This document shows positions 34,628 through 44,500 of a stretch of DNA of 64,000 bases, piece after piece. The stretch comes from Halichondria panicea (Eukaryota; Porifera; Demospongiae; Suberitida; Halichondriidae): contig NC_087386.1 of NCBI RefSeq assembly GCF_963675165.1, positions 6,651,066 to 6,715,065 of the forward strand, written 5' to 3'. How positions within the stretch are numbered: the stretch's first letter is position 1; each line of letters begins with the position of its first letter. The position numbers were made by a program, and so were the translations under genes. The notes below the pieces were generated by a model that saw nothing but the letters and a program-made list of their open reading frames with translations, did no database searches and had not been told where the DNA came from.

Positions 34628-35053
34628 AGAAACGCCCAGCACAAAAGGTGATGGCCCCGCCCATATCCCTCCCCTCACACTTATCATATTCAGGTCAAAG
34701 TTCCATAGCACATGAAACGAATTGAAGTGATATAAATACTCATAGCATGCAACTCCAGGTATCCTTGTTGCCTTTATGCAACCTACTGCCTTTATGCAGT
34801 CTGCCGCCCGTATGCATGCAGCCGGGGGCGGTCTGGTCAACCACTTTGTTTTTTACTTGTACAGAATCTTAATTGTCGGTGTGTATGTGCAAGCAATATC
34901 ACATAGAGCATATACCATAGATACGGTGGCTCAGTATACACGCTAATGAATCTGACATTGGGGTTAAGTATATGAAATCTCCCACTGTATATATACCTCA
35001 ATCTCCCCCCTATATAGTTCTAGGACATGCATGGTACAGTACAGTTTAAATCA

Positions 35054-35095
35054 AATCCATGCCGATTAAAACACGTATTTTAATCGGCCTGGATT
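35054..35095. repeat. Short hairpin with 18-bp arms
   Basis: AATCCATGCCGATTAAAA pairs with TTTTAATCGGCCTGGATT around a CACGTA centre, with one mismatch. Confidence 0.85.
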
Positions 35096-35159
35096 AACGA
35101 TAACAAGTATTTATAAAACTTCGGAGGAATTTCTCCGAAATACAAGCTGTTTAATATTT

Positions 35160-35370
35160 TATATATACACAACCATGCATGTTAAGATGTCGTTGTAAAT
35201 ACATGCTATAGTGTTCACATAACATGTACATGTCGTTGTAAATACACGCTATAGTGTTCACATAACATGTACATGTCGTTGTAAATACACACAAGTGTTC
35301 ACATAACATGTACATGTCGTTGTAAATACACACAAGTGTTCACTGAACATGTACATGTCGTTGTATAGTA
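35160..35370. repeat. Tandem repeat of about 43-54 bp containing ACATGTACATGTCGTTGTA
   Basis: Four to five copies of GTTCACATAACATGTACATG then TCGTTGTAAATACAC. Single copies of the same unit lie upstream of every gene in the array that follows, so this looks like an expansion of array spacer sequence. Confidence 0.85.
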
Positions 35371-35433
35371 CAACACAAAGTACAAGAGTTCCCACCACAG
35401 CATCTTCTTGCTAAGAATTATTACCAGAGCCAA

Positions 35434-35545
35434 ATAGCCATAGTGTAATCAGCCTGTCTCTGTTCAGTGTAATGGTATATGGGTACAACTGTAACTTCTT
35501 CGGAACATCCGGTCAATAGCAAAAATTAGTATATAAAAAAGTCCA
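35434..35545 (+). promoter_or_regulatory. Array promoter of A1: shared upstream block, 14-base box and TATA
   Basis: Box GAACATCCGGTCAA at 35503-35516; TATA at 35532. The preceding block (AACCTGTCTCTGTTCAGTGTAATGG-like, then GGGTACAACT) is common to all nine array genes. In A-type genes the ATG lies about 92-94 bases after TATA. Confidence 0.7.
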
Positions 35546-35623
35546 CATATAAAATATAGCATATGAATTACATCAACTTTGTATTGATTGCCTGGTCAAT
35601 TGAAGAAGGTTCGAGTGTTCAAA

Positions 35624-36215
35624 ATGAGCAAGGCAGTTGTTATCTCTCTGCTATTACTTGCCTGTGTGCGTTTCTTGGCAGCTAACGAAGGTACTTATCG
35701 TGACTGTTGCATGTGATCACCTAAATAACATTGTACGTCTTTTTACAGCTACTTGCAAGGTTATCCAGGGAAAGCTGCAGGAGCTCAAGTCGTCAGTTGA
35801 TTCTCTCTGTGGAGAGGTGAATGCATCCTTGCCCCCCACCCCAATTCGAAACACCTGGACCTCTGTTCCTAAAACCAATGTTGCATTTAACAATCTTCAT
35901 CAAGCAGCAACCTTCTCTTACATTATTCCAAGTGTCATACCATCAGATGCGAACAATATTCTGATTTTAGCATTTTCTGGACTTGGCCCACCAAAAAATG
36001 GACTAACAATCGCTGAAGGGGATATCATTATTTTCACCCAAGATGGAAGCAATGAACATGAGCAGTATATTATGCATTTGGCTGGCGGCATGGATAGGTA
36101 CTTGGAGGGCAGATACTGAAAACATGTGGTTCCCCATGCCAGCTAACCGCAGGATCTACATAACCCTGCCAGTGAGTATGGCAAATGATGGTGGATTCTA
36201 TCTTTATGCAATAGG
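35624..36215 (+). pseudogene. Array copy A1: secreted neck-plus-head protein, A family, frame interrupted
   Basis: Exon 1 (35624-35690) encodes MSKAVVISLLLLACVRFLAA, a signal peptide, and ends in phase 1. Exon 2 starts at 35749 and gives a cysteine-capped heptad segment (CKVIQGKLQELKSSVDSLC) and the start of the head domain (IRNTWTSVPKTNVAFNNL, FSYIIPSVIPS, IIIFTQDGSN). Compared with the paralogues, the reading frame is lost in the second half of the head; the remainder (MWFPMPANRRIYITLP, FYLYAIGY) is still recognisable in another frame, and the usual terminal stop is also changed. I do not recognise the head domain. Probable recent pseudogene, or a variant allele. Confidence 0.7.
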
Positions 36216-36460
36216 CTATATTATACTGAAGGTACTCATCTTGTATATCAGTACATTAGGATTTAGATATAGAGCCATGTTACGAATAGTATAATTCTAC
36301 TATAACATATAGATCTACTTATCATTATATAATATTATTGTGTTGTGAAAAGCAAACATTGCTTGAGAGAAGTATACATGTCAATTGTCCCTTATATCCT
36401 ATATACATGACCATGCATGTAGTGACATAATTATGGAAATGTTCACAGTACATGTGCATT

Positions 36461-36766
36461 ACTTGGGCGTGGCTCGACAGTCCTCTGATGGGTGTTCGGG
36501 TTGCAAGCCTATCTGGGATTTGTTTTAGTGCTACTATAGTGGCACCCTATCAAATTGCAGCATTTTTCACGTGCTTGGTTACACTTCCATTTGCATCTAG
36601 TTGCGAAATCGTATGCAGTATGCTATGGTTTGTCACATCATCATGTCAGTTAACACTCACTTGAGAATAATAATATTCATAGCAGTGTTACATAATGCAT
36701 CAGAACAAATCCCAAATAAGCTTGCAACCTGACCTCCCGTCAGGGACAGTCAAGCCACGCCCAACT
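36461..36766. mobile_element. Non-autonomous DNA element (MITE-like) between A1 and B1
   Basis: The ends are inverted repeats of about 60 bp: TTGGGCGTGGCTCGACAGTC at the left; the reverse complement of the right end reads TTGGGCGTGGCTTGACTGTC. Both continue through GGTTGCAAGC and TTGGGATTTGTT or close variants. It interrupts spacer sequence that is continuous between other array units. No transposase. Confidence 0.8.
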
Positions 36767-36856
36767 ACATGTACATGTCGTTGTGTAAACACAAAAGTAC
36801 AAGACTTCCCACAGCATCTAATTGCTAATATTACCACAGCCAAACTATAGCGTAAT

Positions 36857-36966
36857 CAACCTGTCTCTGTTCAGTGTAATGGTGTATGGGTGCAACTTTC
36901 ACTTCGAACATCCGGTCAATACTTATAATTATACTCAAAAGCAAAGCATGATTGCCTATAAAAAGA
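36857..36966 (+). promoter_or_regulatory. Array promoter of B1
   Basis: 14-base box at 36906-36919; TATAAAAA at 36957-36964; ATG 49 bases after the TATA start. Confidence 0.7.
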
Positions 36967-37005
36967 GAATGAAGTGGAGTACACACATAACACAGTTGCT
37001 GATCA

Positions 37006-37613
37006 ATGATTCGCTTGTCAGACATGAGTTACCAGACTGCCACTTCTCTCCTCCTGGTCACAGCTTTGTACCTGACCCTCTCCTCTGCAACTAATGAAAG
37101 TGAGCCAATCAATTGCAGCACAATAATTAATGTCACTAACACACACATGTATCTAATATTAAGTTCATGCAGCAATGTTCAAGAGAAGCTCAATGGACTG
37201 AAAGAAGCAGTGGAGGCTCTGTGTGAAGGCACCAGTGTGTCCATCCCTACTGTCCAAAACACTTGGACCTCTGTGCCCATCACTAGCATCGCCTACGACA
37301 CCCTAATACTTTATCTTTCGTCATCCCAAGTGTCATCCCATCAACTGCAAAGAATGTACTCATCTATACTTCAATGCATTGCGGAACTGCTCACGGTTTC
37401 ATCACCCTCCACCTCAAAGTATTTACTCAGGAAGGGAGTAACAAGCGTTTCGAAAAGTACCTCTACATGTTAACCTTTCATCAACTTGCTTATAACACCA
37501 ACTCTGACAACATGTGGTTCCCCATGCCCTCCAATCGCAGGATCTACATGACAGTGAACAAGGACGTTGGAGCCAATTGTGGAGCTCAGCTCTATGCAAT
37601 AGGATATAACTAA
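37006..37613 (+). pseudogene. Array copy B1: B-family secreted protein, frame interrupted
   Basis: Exon 1 is intact (MIRLSDMSYQTATSLLLVTA..., signal peptide) with the normal donor after AATGAAA. The intron acceptor differs from the ATTAG of the other B copies, and the head domain carries a small deletion, with frame change, just after ITSI compared with B2-B4. Downstream head motifs (NSDNMWFPMPSNRRIYMTV, LYAIGYN) remain. It is the copy nearest the inserted MITE at 36461-36766. Probably a pseudogene. Confidence 0.7.
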
Positions 37614-37879
37614 TCAGGAAATGAACTGTATGGTGACTGTATTAAGTTCTTGCGATTATAAATTAATACAAATAATGTTTCAATAATCAGTCAGTCATGC
37701 CAATGTGAACATAGTAATCGGTTTTGGTGCATGTTTCCAACTAGTATACTGTCTACATTATTTTACATGACCATGTAAATACACGCAAGTATATTCACTG
37801 AACATGTACATGTCGTTGTAGTACAACACAAATTACAAGACCTATACCACAGCATCTGTTTGTTACCACGGCTAAACAG

Positions 37880-37975
37880 CCATAGCGTAATCAACCTGTC
37901 TCTTCAGTATAATGGGATACGAATATACAACTTTCATCTCTTTAGGAACATCCGGTCAACATAGTATATAAAGTC
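37880..37975 (+). promoter_or_regulatory. Array promoter of A2
   Basis: 14-base box at 37946-37959; TATATAAA at 37965-37972; ATG 94 bases after the TATA start. Confidence 0.7.
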
Positions 37976-38058
37976 CACAACATATATCCTAGCTGCTTGT
38001 ACATCAACTTTATATTGATTGTCTGATCAATTGAAGAGTATAAGGTTGAGTGTTCAAA

Positions 38059-38664
38059 ATGAGCAAGGCAGTTGTTATCTCTCTGCTATTATTTGCCTGT
38101 GTGCGTTTCTTGACAGCTAACGAAGGTACTTATCATGACTGTTGCATGTGATCACCTAAATAACATTGTGCGACTTAATTGTTTGCAGCTACTTGCAAGG
38201 TTATCCAGGGAAAGCTGCAGGAGCTCAAGTCGTCAGTTGATTCTCTTTGTGGAGAGGTGAATGCATCCTTGCCCCCCACCCCAATTAATTCGAAACACCT
38301 GGACCTCTGTTCCTAAAACCAATGTTGCATATAACAATCTTAATCAAGCAGCAACCTTCTCTTATATTATTCCAAGTGTCATACCATCAGATGCGAAAAA
38401 TATTCTTATTTTAGCATTTTCTGGACTTGGCCCACCAAAAATGGACTACATGGCGTTGGAGGAGATGTTATAATTTTCACCCAAGATGGAAGCAATCAAC
38501 ACTATGAGCAGTATATGCATTTGATAGCATGGAAAGGTACTTGGAGGTCACAGACTGACAACATGTGGTTCCCCATGCCAGCTAACCGCAGGATCTACAT
38601 AACCCTGCCAGTGAGTATGGCAAATGATGGTGGATTCTATCTTTATGCAATAGGCTATAACTGA
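38059..38664 (+). pseudogene. Array copy A2: A-family secreted protein, frame interrupted
   Basis: Exon 1 is 38059-38125 (signal peptide, phase-1 end) and exon 2 starts at 38189. The cysteine-capped heptad neck is intact. Compared with A1 and A3, exon 2 has small insertions or deletions that move the frame both before and within the head domain. The full set of head motifs (NTWTSVPKTNVAYNNL, FSYIIPSVIPS, FTQDGSN, MWFPMPANRRIYITLP, YAIGYN) is present across frames and the terminal stop at 38662-38664 is conserved. Confidence 0.7.
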
Positions 38665-38939
38665 AGGTATATATACTCATCTTGTAAATCAGTAAACATT
38701 TACAATTTACATGGATTTAGATAGAGCCATGCATGTTATGAACAATATAGCTATAGTATATACTTCTACTGCTTATAATTCTGGAAAACACTTAAGAGAA
38801 CTGTGGATGTTAATTGTCTCTTACGTGACCATGTAGTGACTTGGAAGTGTTCACTGAACATGTACAGGTCGTTGTAGTAAACACAAGAGTACAAGACTTC
38901 CAACAGCATCTACTTGCTAATATTACCACAGCCAAACTA

Positions 38940-39064
38940 TAGCGTAATCAACCTGTCTCTGTTCAGTGTAGTGGTGTATGGGTGTAACTTTCACTTCGTT
39001 CGGGAACATCCGGTCAATACTTATAATTATACTCAAAAGCAAAGCATGATTGCCTATAAAAAGG
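38940..39064 (+). promoter_or_regulatory. Array promoter of B2
   Basis: 14-base box at 39004-39017; TATAAAAA at 39055-39062; ATG 49 bases after the TATA start. Confidence 0.75.
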
Positions 39065-39103
39065 GAATGAAGTGGAGTACACACATAACACAGTTGCTGA
39101 TAA

Positions 39104-39719
39104 ATGATTCGCTTGTCAGACATGAGTTACCAGACTGCCACTTCTCTCCTCCTGGTCACAGCTTTGTACCTGACCCTCTCCTCTGCAACTAATGAAAGTG
39201 AGCCAATCAATTGCAGCACAATAATTAATGTCACTAACACACATGTGTCTAATATTAGGTTCATGCAGCAATGTTCAAGAGAAGCTCAATGGACTGAAAG
39301 AAGCAGTGGAGGCTCTGTGTGAAGGCACCAGTGTGGCCATCCCTACTGTCCGAAACACCTGGACCTCTGTGCCCATCACTAGCATCGGAAGTACAAACCT
39401 ACGACACCCTAATACTTTCTCTTTCGTTATCCCTAGTGTCATCCCATCAGCTGCAAAGAATGTACTCATCTATGCTTTAATGCATTGCGGAACTGCTCAC
39501 GGTAGCATCACCCTCCACCTCAAAGTATTTACTCAGGATGGGAGTAACAAGCGTTTCGAAAAGTACCTCTACATGTTAACTTATAAGCAACCTGCTTTCA
39601 ACACCAACTCTGACAACATGTGGTTCCCCATGCCTATCAATCGCAGGATCTACATGACAGTGGACAGGGACGTTGGAGCCAATTGTGGAGCTCAGCTCTA
39701 TGCAATAGGATATAACTAA
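39104..39719 (+). CDS. Array copy B2: intact B-family secreted protein, 184 residues
   Basis: Exons 39104-39197 and 39259-39719, split by a 61-base phase-1 intron (GTGAGC to ATTAG). Signal peptide MSYQTATSLLLVTALYLTL; the first ATG (MIRLSD) and one six codons later are both possible starts. The mature protein begins ATNES. A 19-residue Cys-to-Cys segment (CSNVQEKLNGLKEAVEALC) has a heptad pattern and would form a disulfide-capped coiled-coil neck. A head of about 135 residues follows, predicted mostly beta: NTWTSVPITSIGSTNLRH, FSFVIPSVIPSAAKNVLIYA, LHLKVFTQDGSNKRFEKYLY, NTNSDNMWFPMPINRRIYMT and the C-terminus QLYAIGYN. No membrane anchor. The variable loops read LMHCGTAHGS, MLTYKQPAF and VGANCGA. 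Layout resembles oligomeric secreted recognition proteins, but I do not recognise the fold. Confidence 0.8.
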
Positions 39720-39984
39720 TCAGGAAATGAACTGGTGACTGTATTAAGTTCTTGCGATTATAAATTGATACAAATAATGTTTCAATAATCAGTCAGTCAT
39801 GCCAATGTGAACAAAGTAATCGGTTTTGGTGCATGTTTCCAACTAGTATACTGTCTACAATATTTTACATGACCATGTAAATACACGCAAGTATATTCAC
39901 TGAACATGTACATGTCGTTGTAGTACAACACAAACAACAAGACTTCCCATAGCACCTGTTTGTTGCCACAGCTAAACAGCCATA

Positions 39985-40075
39985 GCGTAATCAACCTGTC
40001 TCTTCAGTATAATGGTATACGAATATACAACTTTCATCTCTTCAGGAACATCCGGTCAACATAGTATATAAAGTC
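39985..40075 (+). promoter_or_regulatory. Array promoter of A3
   Basis: 14-base box at 40046-40059; TATATAAA at 40065-40072; ATG 94 bases after the TATA start. Confidence 0.7.
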
Positions 40076-40158
40076 CACAACATATACCCTAGCTGCATGC
40101 ACATCAACTTTATATTGATTGTCTGATCAATTGAAGAGTATAAGATTGAGTGTTCAAA

Positions 40159-40763
40159 ATGAGCAAGGCAGTTGTTATCTCTCTGCTATTGCTTGCCTGT
40201 GTGCGTTTCTTGACAGCTAACGAAGGTACTTATCATGACTGTTGCATGTGATCACCTAAATAATATTGTACGACTTGTTTACAGCTACTTGCAATGCTAG
40301 GTTATCCAGGGAAAGCTGCAGGAGCTCAAGTCGTCAGTCGATTCTCTTTGTGGAGACGTGATTGCCACCTTGCCCCCCCACCCCAATTCGAAACACCTGG
40401 ACTTCTGTTCCTAAAACCAATGTTGCATTTAACAATCTTCATCAAGCAGCAACCTTCTCTTACATTATTCCAAGTGTTATACCATCAGAAGCGAAAAATA
40501 TTCTGATTTTTGCACATGCTTCACTCGGGCCACCAAAAAATGGACTACATGGCATTGGAGGAGATGTTATAATTTTCACCCAAGATGGAAGCAATGAACA
40601 CTATGAGCAGTATATGCGTTTGACGGCATGGAAAGGTCTTTGGAGGGCACAGACTGAAAACATGTGGTTCCCCATGCCAGCTAATCGCAGGATCTATATA
40701 ACCCTGCCAGTGAGTATGGCAAATGAAGGTGGATTCTATCTTTATGCAATAGGCTATAACTGA
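40159..40763 (+). pseudogene. Array copy A3: A-family secreted protein, neck frame interrupted, head open
   Basis: Exon 1 is 40159-40225; exon 2 starts at 40285. Small insertions relative to A1 and A2 disturb the neck segment, so the signal peptide is not joined in frame to the head by the usual splice. The head itself is open from about 40362 to 40763 and is the only complete A-family head in the window: NTWTSVPKTNVAFNNLHQ, FSYIIPSVIPSEAKNILIFA, IIFTQDGSNEHYEQYM, WFPMPANRRIYITLPVS and FYLYAIGYN. An alternative splice could rescue it, but I see none with good signals. Confidence 0.6.
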
Positions 40764-41034
40764 AGGTATATACTCATCTTGTAAATCAGTAAACATTTAC
40801 AATTTACATGGATTTAGATAGAGCCATGCATGTTATGAACAATATAGTTATAGTATATACTTCTACTGCTTATAATTCTGGAAAACACTTAAGAGAACTG
40901 TGGATGTTAATTGTCTCTTACGTGACCATGTAGTGACATGGAAGTGTTCACTGAACATGTACATGTCGTTGTAGTAAACACAAAGTACAAGACTTCCCAC
41001 AGCATCTACTTGCTAATATTACCACAGCCAAACT

Positions 41035-41160
41035 ATAGCGTAATCAACCTGTCTCTGTTCAGTGTAATGGTGCATGGGTGCAACTTTTACTTCGTTCAGG
41101 AACATCCGGTCAATACTTATAATTATACTCAAAAGCAAAGCATGATTGCCTATAAAAAGG
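41035..41160 (+). promoter_or_regulatory. Array promoter of B3
   Basis: 14-base box at 41100-41113; TATAAAAA at 41151-41158; ATG 49 bases after the TATA start. Confidence 0.75.
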
Positions 41161-41199
41161 GAATGAAGTGGAGTACACACATAACACAGTTGCTGATAA

Positions 41200-41817
41200 A
41201 TGATTCGCTTGTCAGACATGAGTTACCAGACTGCCACTTCTCTCCTCCTGGTCACAGCTTTGTACCTGACCCTCTCCTCTGCAACTAATGAAAGTGAGCC
41301 AATCAATTGCAGCACAATATAATTACTGTCACTAACACACATGTATCTAATATTAGGTTCATGCAGCAATGTTCAAGAGAAGCTCAATGGACTGAAAGAA
41401 GCAGTGGAGGCTCTGTGTGAAGGCACCAGTGTGGCCATCCCTACTGTCCGAAACACCTGGACCTCTGTGCCCATCACTAGCATCGGAGGTACTGACCTAC
41501 GACACCCTAATACTTTCTCTTTCGTTATCCCAAGTGTCATCCCATCAACTGCAAAGAATGTGCTCATTTATGCTGTAATGCATTGCGGACATGCTAACGT
41601 TTACATCGCCCTCCACCTCAAAATATTTACTCAGGACGGGAGTAACAAGCGTTTTGAAAAATACCTCTACATGTTAACTTATAATCAGGTTGCCTTCAAC
41701 ACCAACTCTGACAACATGTGGTTCCCCATGCCCTCCAATCGTAGGATCTACATGACAGTGGACAGGGACCTTGGTACCAATTGCAAAGCTCAGCTCTATG
41801 CAATTGGATACAATTAA
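41200..41817 (+). CDS. Array copy B3: intact B-family secreted protein
   Basis: Exons 41200-41293 and 41357-41817; 184 residues, exactly the length of B2. Signal peptide, neck and head are as in B2 apart from scattered conservative changes (GGTDLRH for GSTNLRH, PSTAKN for PSAAKN). The three variable loops read VMHCGHANVY, MLTYNQVAF and LGTNCKA, and differ from B2 far more than the rest of the protein. This unit (A3 plus B3) is a recent copy of A2 plus B2: their spacers also match closely. Confidence 0.8.
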
Positions 41818-42117
41818 TCAGGAAAATAATGTGAAGAAACCTTGAACTGCTGTATAATTATAGAACTATAGTACACTATGTTCTTGCCATTTTGCTATAA
41901 TTAGACATAATAATTAGACAACTCAGTGATCAGTCAGTCAGTGCACATGCATAATACACACAGTGAATTAACAACCAAAATTACATTTGCATGACCATCA
42001 TGTCAATAAACGAGTACATACACGCAAGTATTCACTGAACATGTACATGTTGTTGTAGTACAATACAAACTACAAGACCTATACCACAACATCTACTCTT
42101 ACTAAACAGCCATAGCG

Positions 42118-42220
42118 TTCACCTGTCTCTGTTCAGTGTAATGGTGTATGGGTACAACTTTCACTTCTTCGGGAACATCCGGTCAATATAATCAAAAGCA
42201 AAACACGCCTATAAAAAGGG
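42118..42220 (+). promoter_or_regulatory. Array promoter of B4
   Basis: 14-base box at 42173-42186; TATAAAAA at 42210-42217; ATG 49 bases after the TATA start. The box-to-TATA spacer is shorter than in B2 and B3. Confidence 0.75.
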
Positions 42221-42258
42221 AATGAAGTGGAGTACACACATAACACAGTTGCTGATAA

Positions 42259-42874
42259 ATGACTCGCTTGTCAGACATGAGTTACCAGACTGCCACTTCT
42301 CTCCTCCTGGTCACAGCTTTGTACCTGACCCTCTCCTCTGCAACTAATGAAAGTGAGCCAATCAATTGCAGCACAATAATTAATGTCACTAACACACATG
42401 TGTCTAATATTAGGTTCAGGCAGTAATGTTCAAGAGAAGCTCAATGGACTGAAAGAAGCAGTGGAGGCTCTGTGTGAAGGCACCAGTGTGTCCATCCCTA
42501 CTGTCCGAAACACCTGGACCTCTGTGCCCATCACTAGCATCGGAAGTACTAACCTACGACACACTAATACTTTCTCTTTCGTTATCCCAAGTGTCATCCC
42601 ATCAGCTGCAAAGAATGTGCTCATCTATGCTTTAATGCATTGCAGAACTGCTAATCGTGGCACCGAGCTCCACCTCAAGGTATTTACTCAGGACGGGAGT
42701 AACAAGCGTTTCGAAAAGTACCTCTACATGTTCAGTTGGAATCAGAATGCCATCAACACCAACTCTGACAACATGTGGTTCCCCATGCCTATCAATCGTA
42801 GGATCTACATAACAGTGGACAGAGACGTTGGTACCAATTGTAGAGCTGATCTCTTTGCAATTGGATATAACTAA
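42259..42874 (+). CDS. Array copy B4: intact B-family secreted protein lacking the first neck cysteine
   Basis: Exons 42259-42352 and 42414-42874; 184 residues. The residue that is Cys at the start of the neck in the other copies is Gly here (SGSNVQEKL), so only the distal neck Cys remains and covalent oligomers may differ. Variable loops: LMHCRTANRGTE, MFSWNQNAI and VGTNCRAD. The C-terminus is DLFAIGYN. No A copy precedes it: from here on the array is B-only. Confidence 0.8.
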
Positions 42875-42932
42875 TCAGGAAATGAAGAAACTGGTGACTG
42901 TATTAAGAGTATAATTATTATCTATAATTATT

Positions 42933-43052
42933 ACACTGTAAAAAAAAAAGTGCAGTGAGCACACTAAAACCGTCGCATATAGCACACTTTTTCAAATATG
43001 CGACGGTTTTAGTGTGTCCACCGCACTTTTTTTCAATCATTTTTTACAGTGT
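42933..43052. mobile_element. Foldback MITE between B4 and B5
   Basis: Both ends read ACACTGTAAAAAA in inverted orientation. A long inner stem (CACACTAAAACCGTCGCATAT paired with ATATGCGACGGTTTTAGTGTG) makes the whole 120 bp one hairpin. No coding capacity. Confidence 0.88.
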
Positions 43053-43312
43053 ACCACAAAATATTAATCGTTCAGTCCATGATCAGTCAGTCAGTTAGTC
43101 AGTGCAGTACTCATTTAATTACATTGCATTGAAAAACTTTGCTGCATGTTTCCAAAGCCGGGAAAATTAATTTGCATGACCATGTAATAACATGTAAATA
43201 CATGCAAATATTCACTGAACATGTACATGTTGTATAGTGCACACCAAGTACAAGACTTCCCGCAGCATCTACTTGCTAATAATTATTACCACAGCCAAAC
43301 AACTATAGCGTA

Positions 43313-43425
43313 TTATCAACCTGTCTCTGTTAAAATGGTATGGGTACAACTTTCACCTTTTTTGAACATCCGGTCAACAGCAAATCTTCCCTCCTCAAAA
43401 GCAGGATTGGGCTATAAAAAGAAGA
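43313..43425 (+). promoter_or_regulatory. Array promoter of B5
   Basis: 14-base box at 43364-43377; TATAAAAA at 43413-43420; ATG 47 bases after the TATA start. The upstream block is more diverged than in the others. Confidence 0.65.
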
Positions 43426-43459
43426 GAATGAAGTGGAGCACGTAACACATTTGCTGATA

Positions 43460-44067
43460 ATGACTCACTTGTCAGACATGAGTTACCAGACTGCCACTTC
43501 TCTCCTCCTGGTCACAGCTTTGTACCTGACCCTCTCCTCGCAACTGATGAAAGTGAGCCAATCAATTGCAGCACAATAATTACTGTCACTAACACACATG
43601 TATCTAATATTAGGTTCATGCAGCAATGTTCAAGAGAAGCTCAATGGACTGAAAGAAGCAGTGGAGGCTCTGTGTGAAGGTACCAGTGTGTCCATCCCTA
43701 CTGTCCGAAACACCTGGACCTCTGTACCCATCACTAGCATCGGAGGTACTAACCTACGACACCCTAATACTTTCTCGTTCGTTATCCCAAGTGTCATCCC
43801 ATCAACTGCAAAGAATGTGCTCATTTATGCCTTCGTAGGCTGCGGACAAGCTAACGTTGGCACCACCCTCCACCTCAAAGTATTTACTCAGGACGGGAGT
43901 AACAAGCGTTTTACCTCTACATGTTAACTTGGAATCAAAATGCCATCAACACCAACTCTGACAACATGTGGTTCCCCATGCCTATCAATCGGAGGATCTA
44001 CATTACAGTGGACAGGGACCTTGGTACCAATTGTCATTCCGCACTCTTTGCAATTGGATACAACTAG
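43460..44067 (+). pseudogene. Array copy B5: B-family secreted protein, frame interrupted
   Basis: The signal peptide region is recognisable, but exon 1 is out of phase with exon 2 at the conserved splice, and the head has a short deletion after the FTQDGSNKRF motif. The rest matches B3 and B4, with its own loop sequence FVGCGQANVGTT and LGTNCHSALFAIGYN. Probably a pseudogene; the breaks are few, so inactivation looks recent. Confidence 0.7.
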
Positions 44068-44334
44068 TCATGAAATGAACTGTATATGGTGACTGCATTA
44101 GAATAAAGCGCTTGCGATTATTATTATCAATAGTCAGTCAGTCAATGCCAGTGTGAACAAAATAATCGGCTTGGTGCATGTTTCCGAACTGTCTACATTA
44201 TTTTACATGACGATGTAGTGACATGGAAGTGTTCATTAACATGTACATGTCGTTGTAGTAAACACAAGAGTACAAGACTTCCCAATAGCATCTATACTTG
44301 CTAATAATTATTACCACAGCTAAACAGCTATAGC

Positions 44335-44462
44335 GTAATCAACCTGTCTCTGTTCAGTGTAATGGTGTATGGGTACAACTTCACTTCTTCAGGAACATCC
44401 GGTCATGCAATAGAAAACCTTTCCTTATACTCATAAGCAAAACATGATTGCCTATAAAAGGG
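44335..44462 (+). promoter_or_regulatory. Array promoter of B6
   Basis: Box at 44393-44406 with the last base changed (GGTCAT for GGTCAA); TATAAAAG at 44453-44460; ATG 48 bases after the TATA start. Confidence 0.7.
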
Positions 44463-44500
44463 AATGAAGTGGAACACACACAAAACACATTCGCTGATCA

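Larger units (their letters stand above)
34414..35430. other. Intergenic region with hairpins and tandem repeats before the secreted-protein array
   Basis: No coding sequence is seen. It holds two hairpins (34562-34627, 35054-35095) and a 43-bp tandem repeat (35160-35370), listed separately. Confidence 0.6.

Noticed and set aside
36452-36664. 70-codon frame upstream of B1
   Set aside because: Lies within the MITE with inverted ends at 36461-36766.
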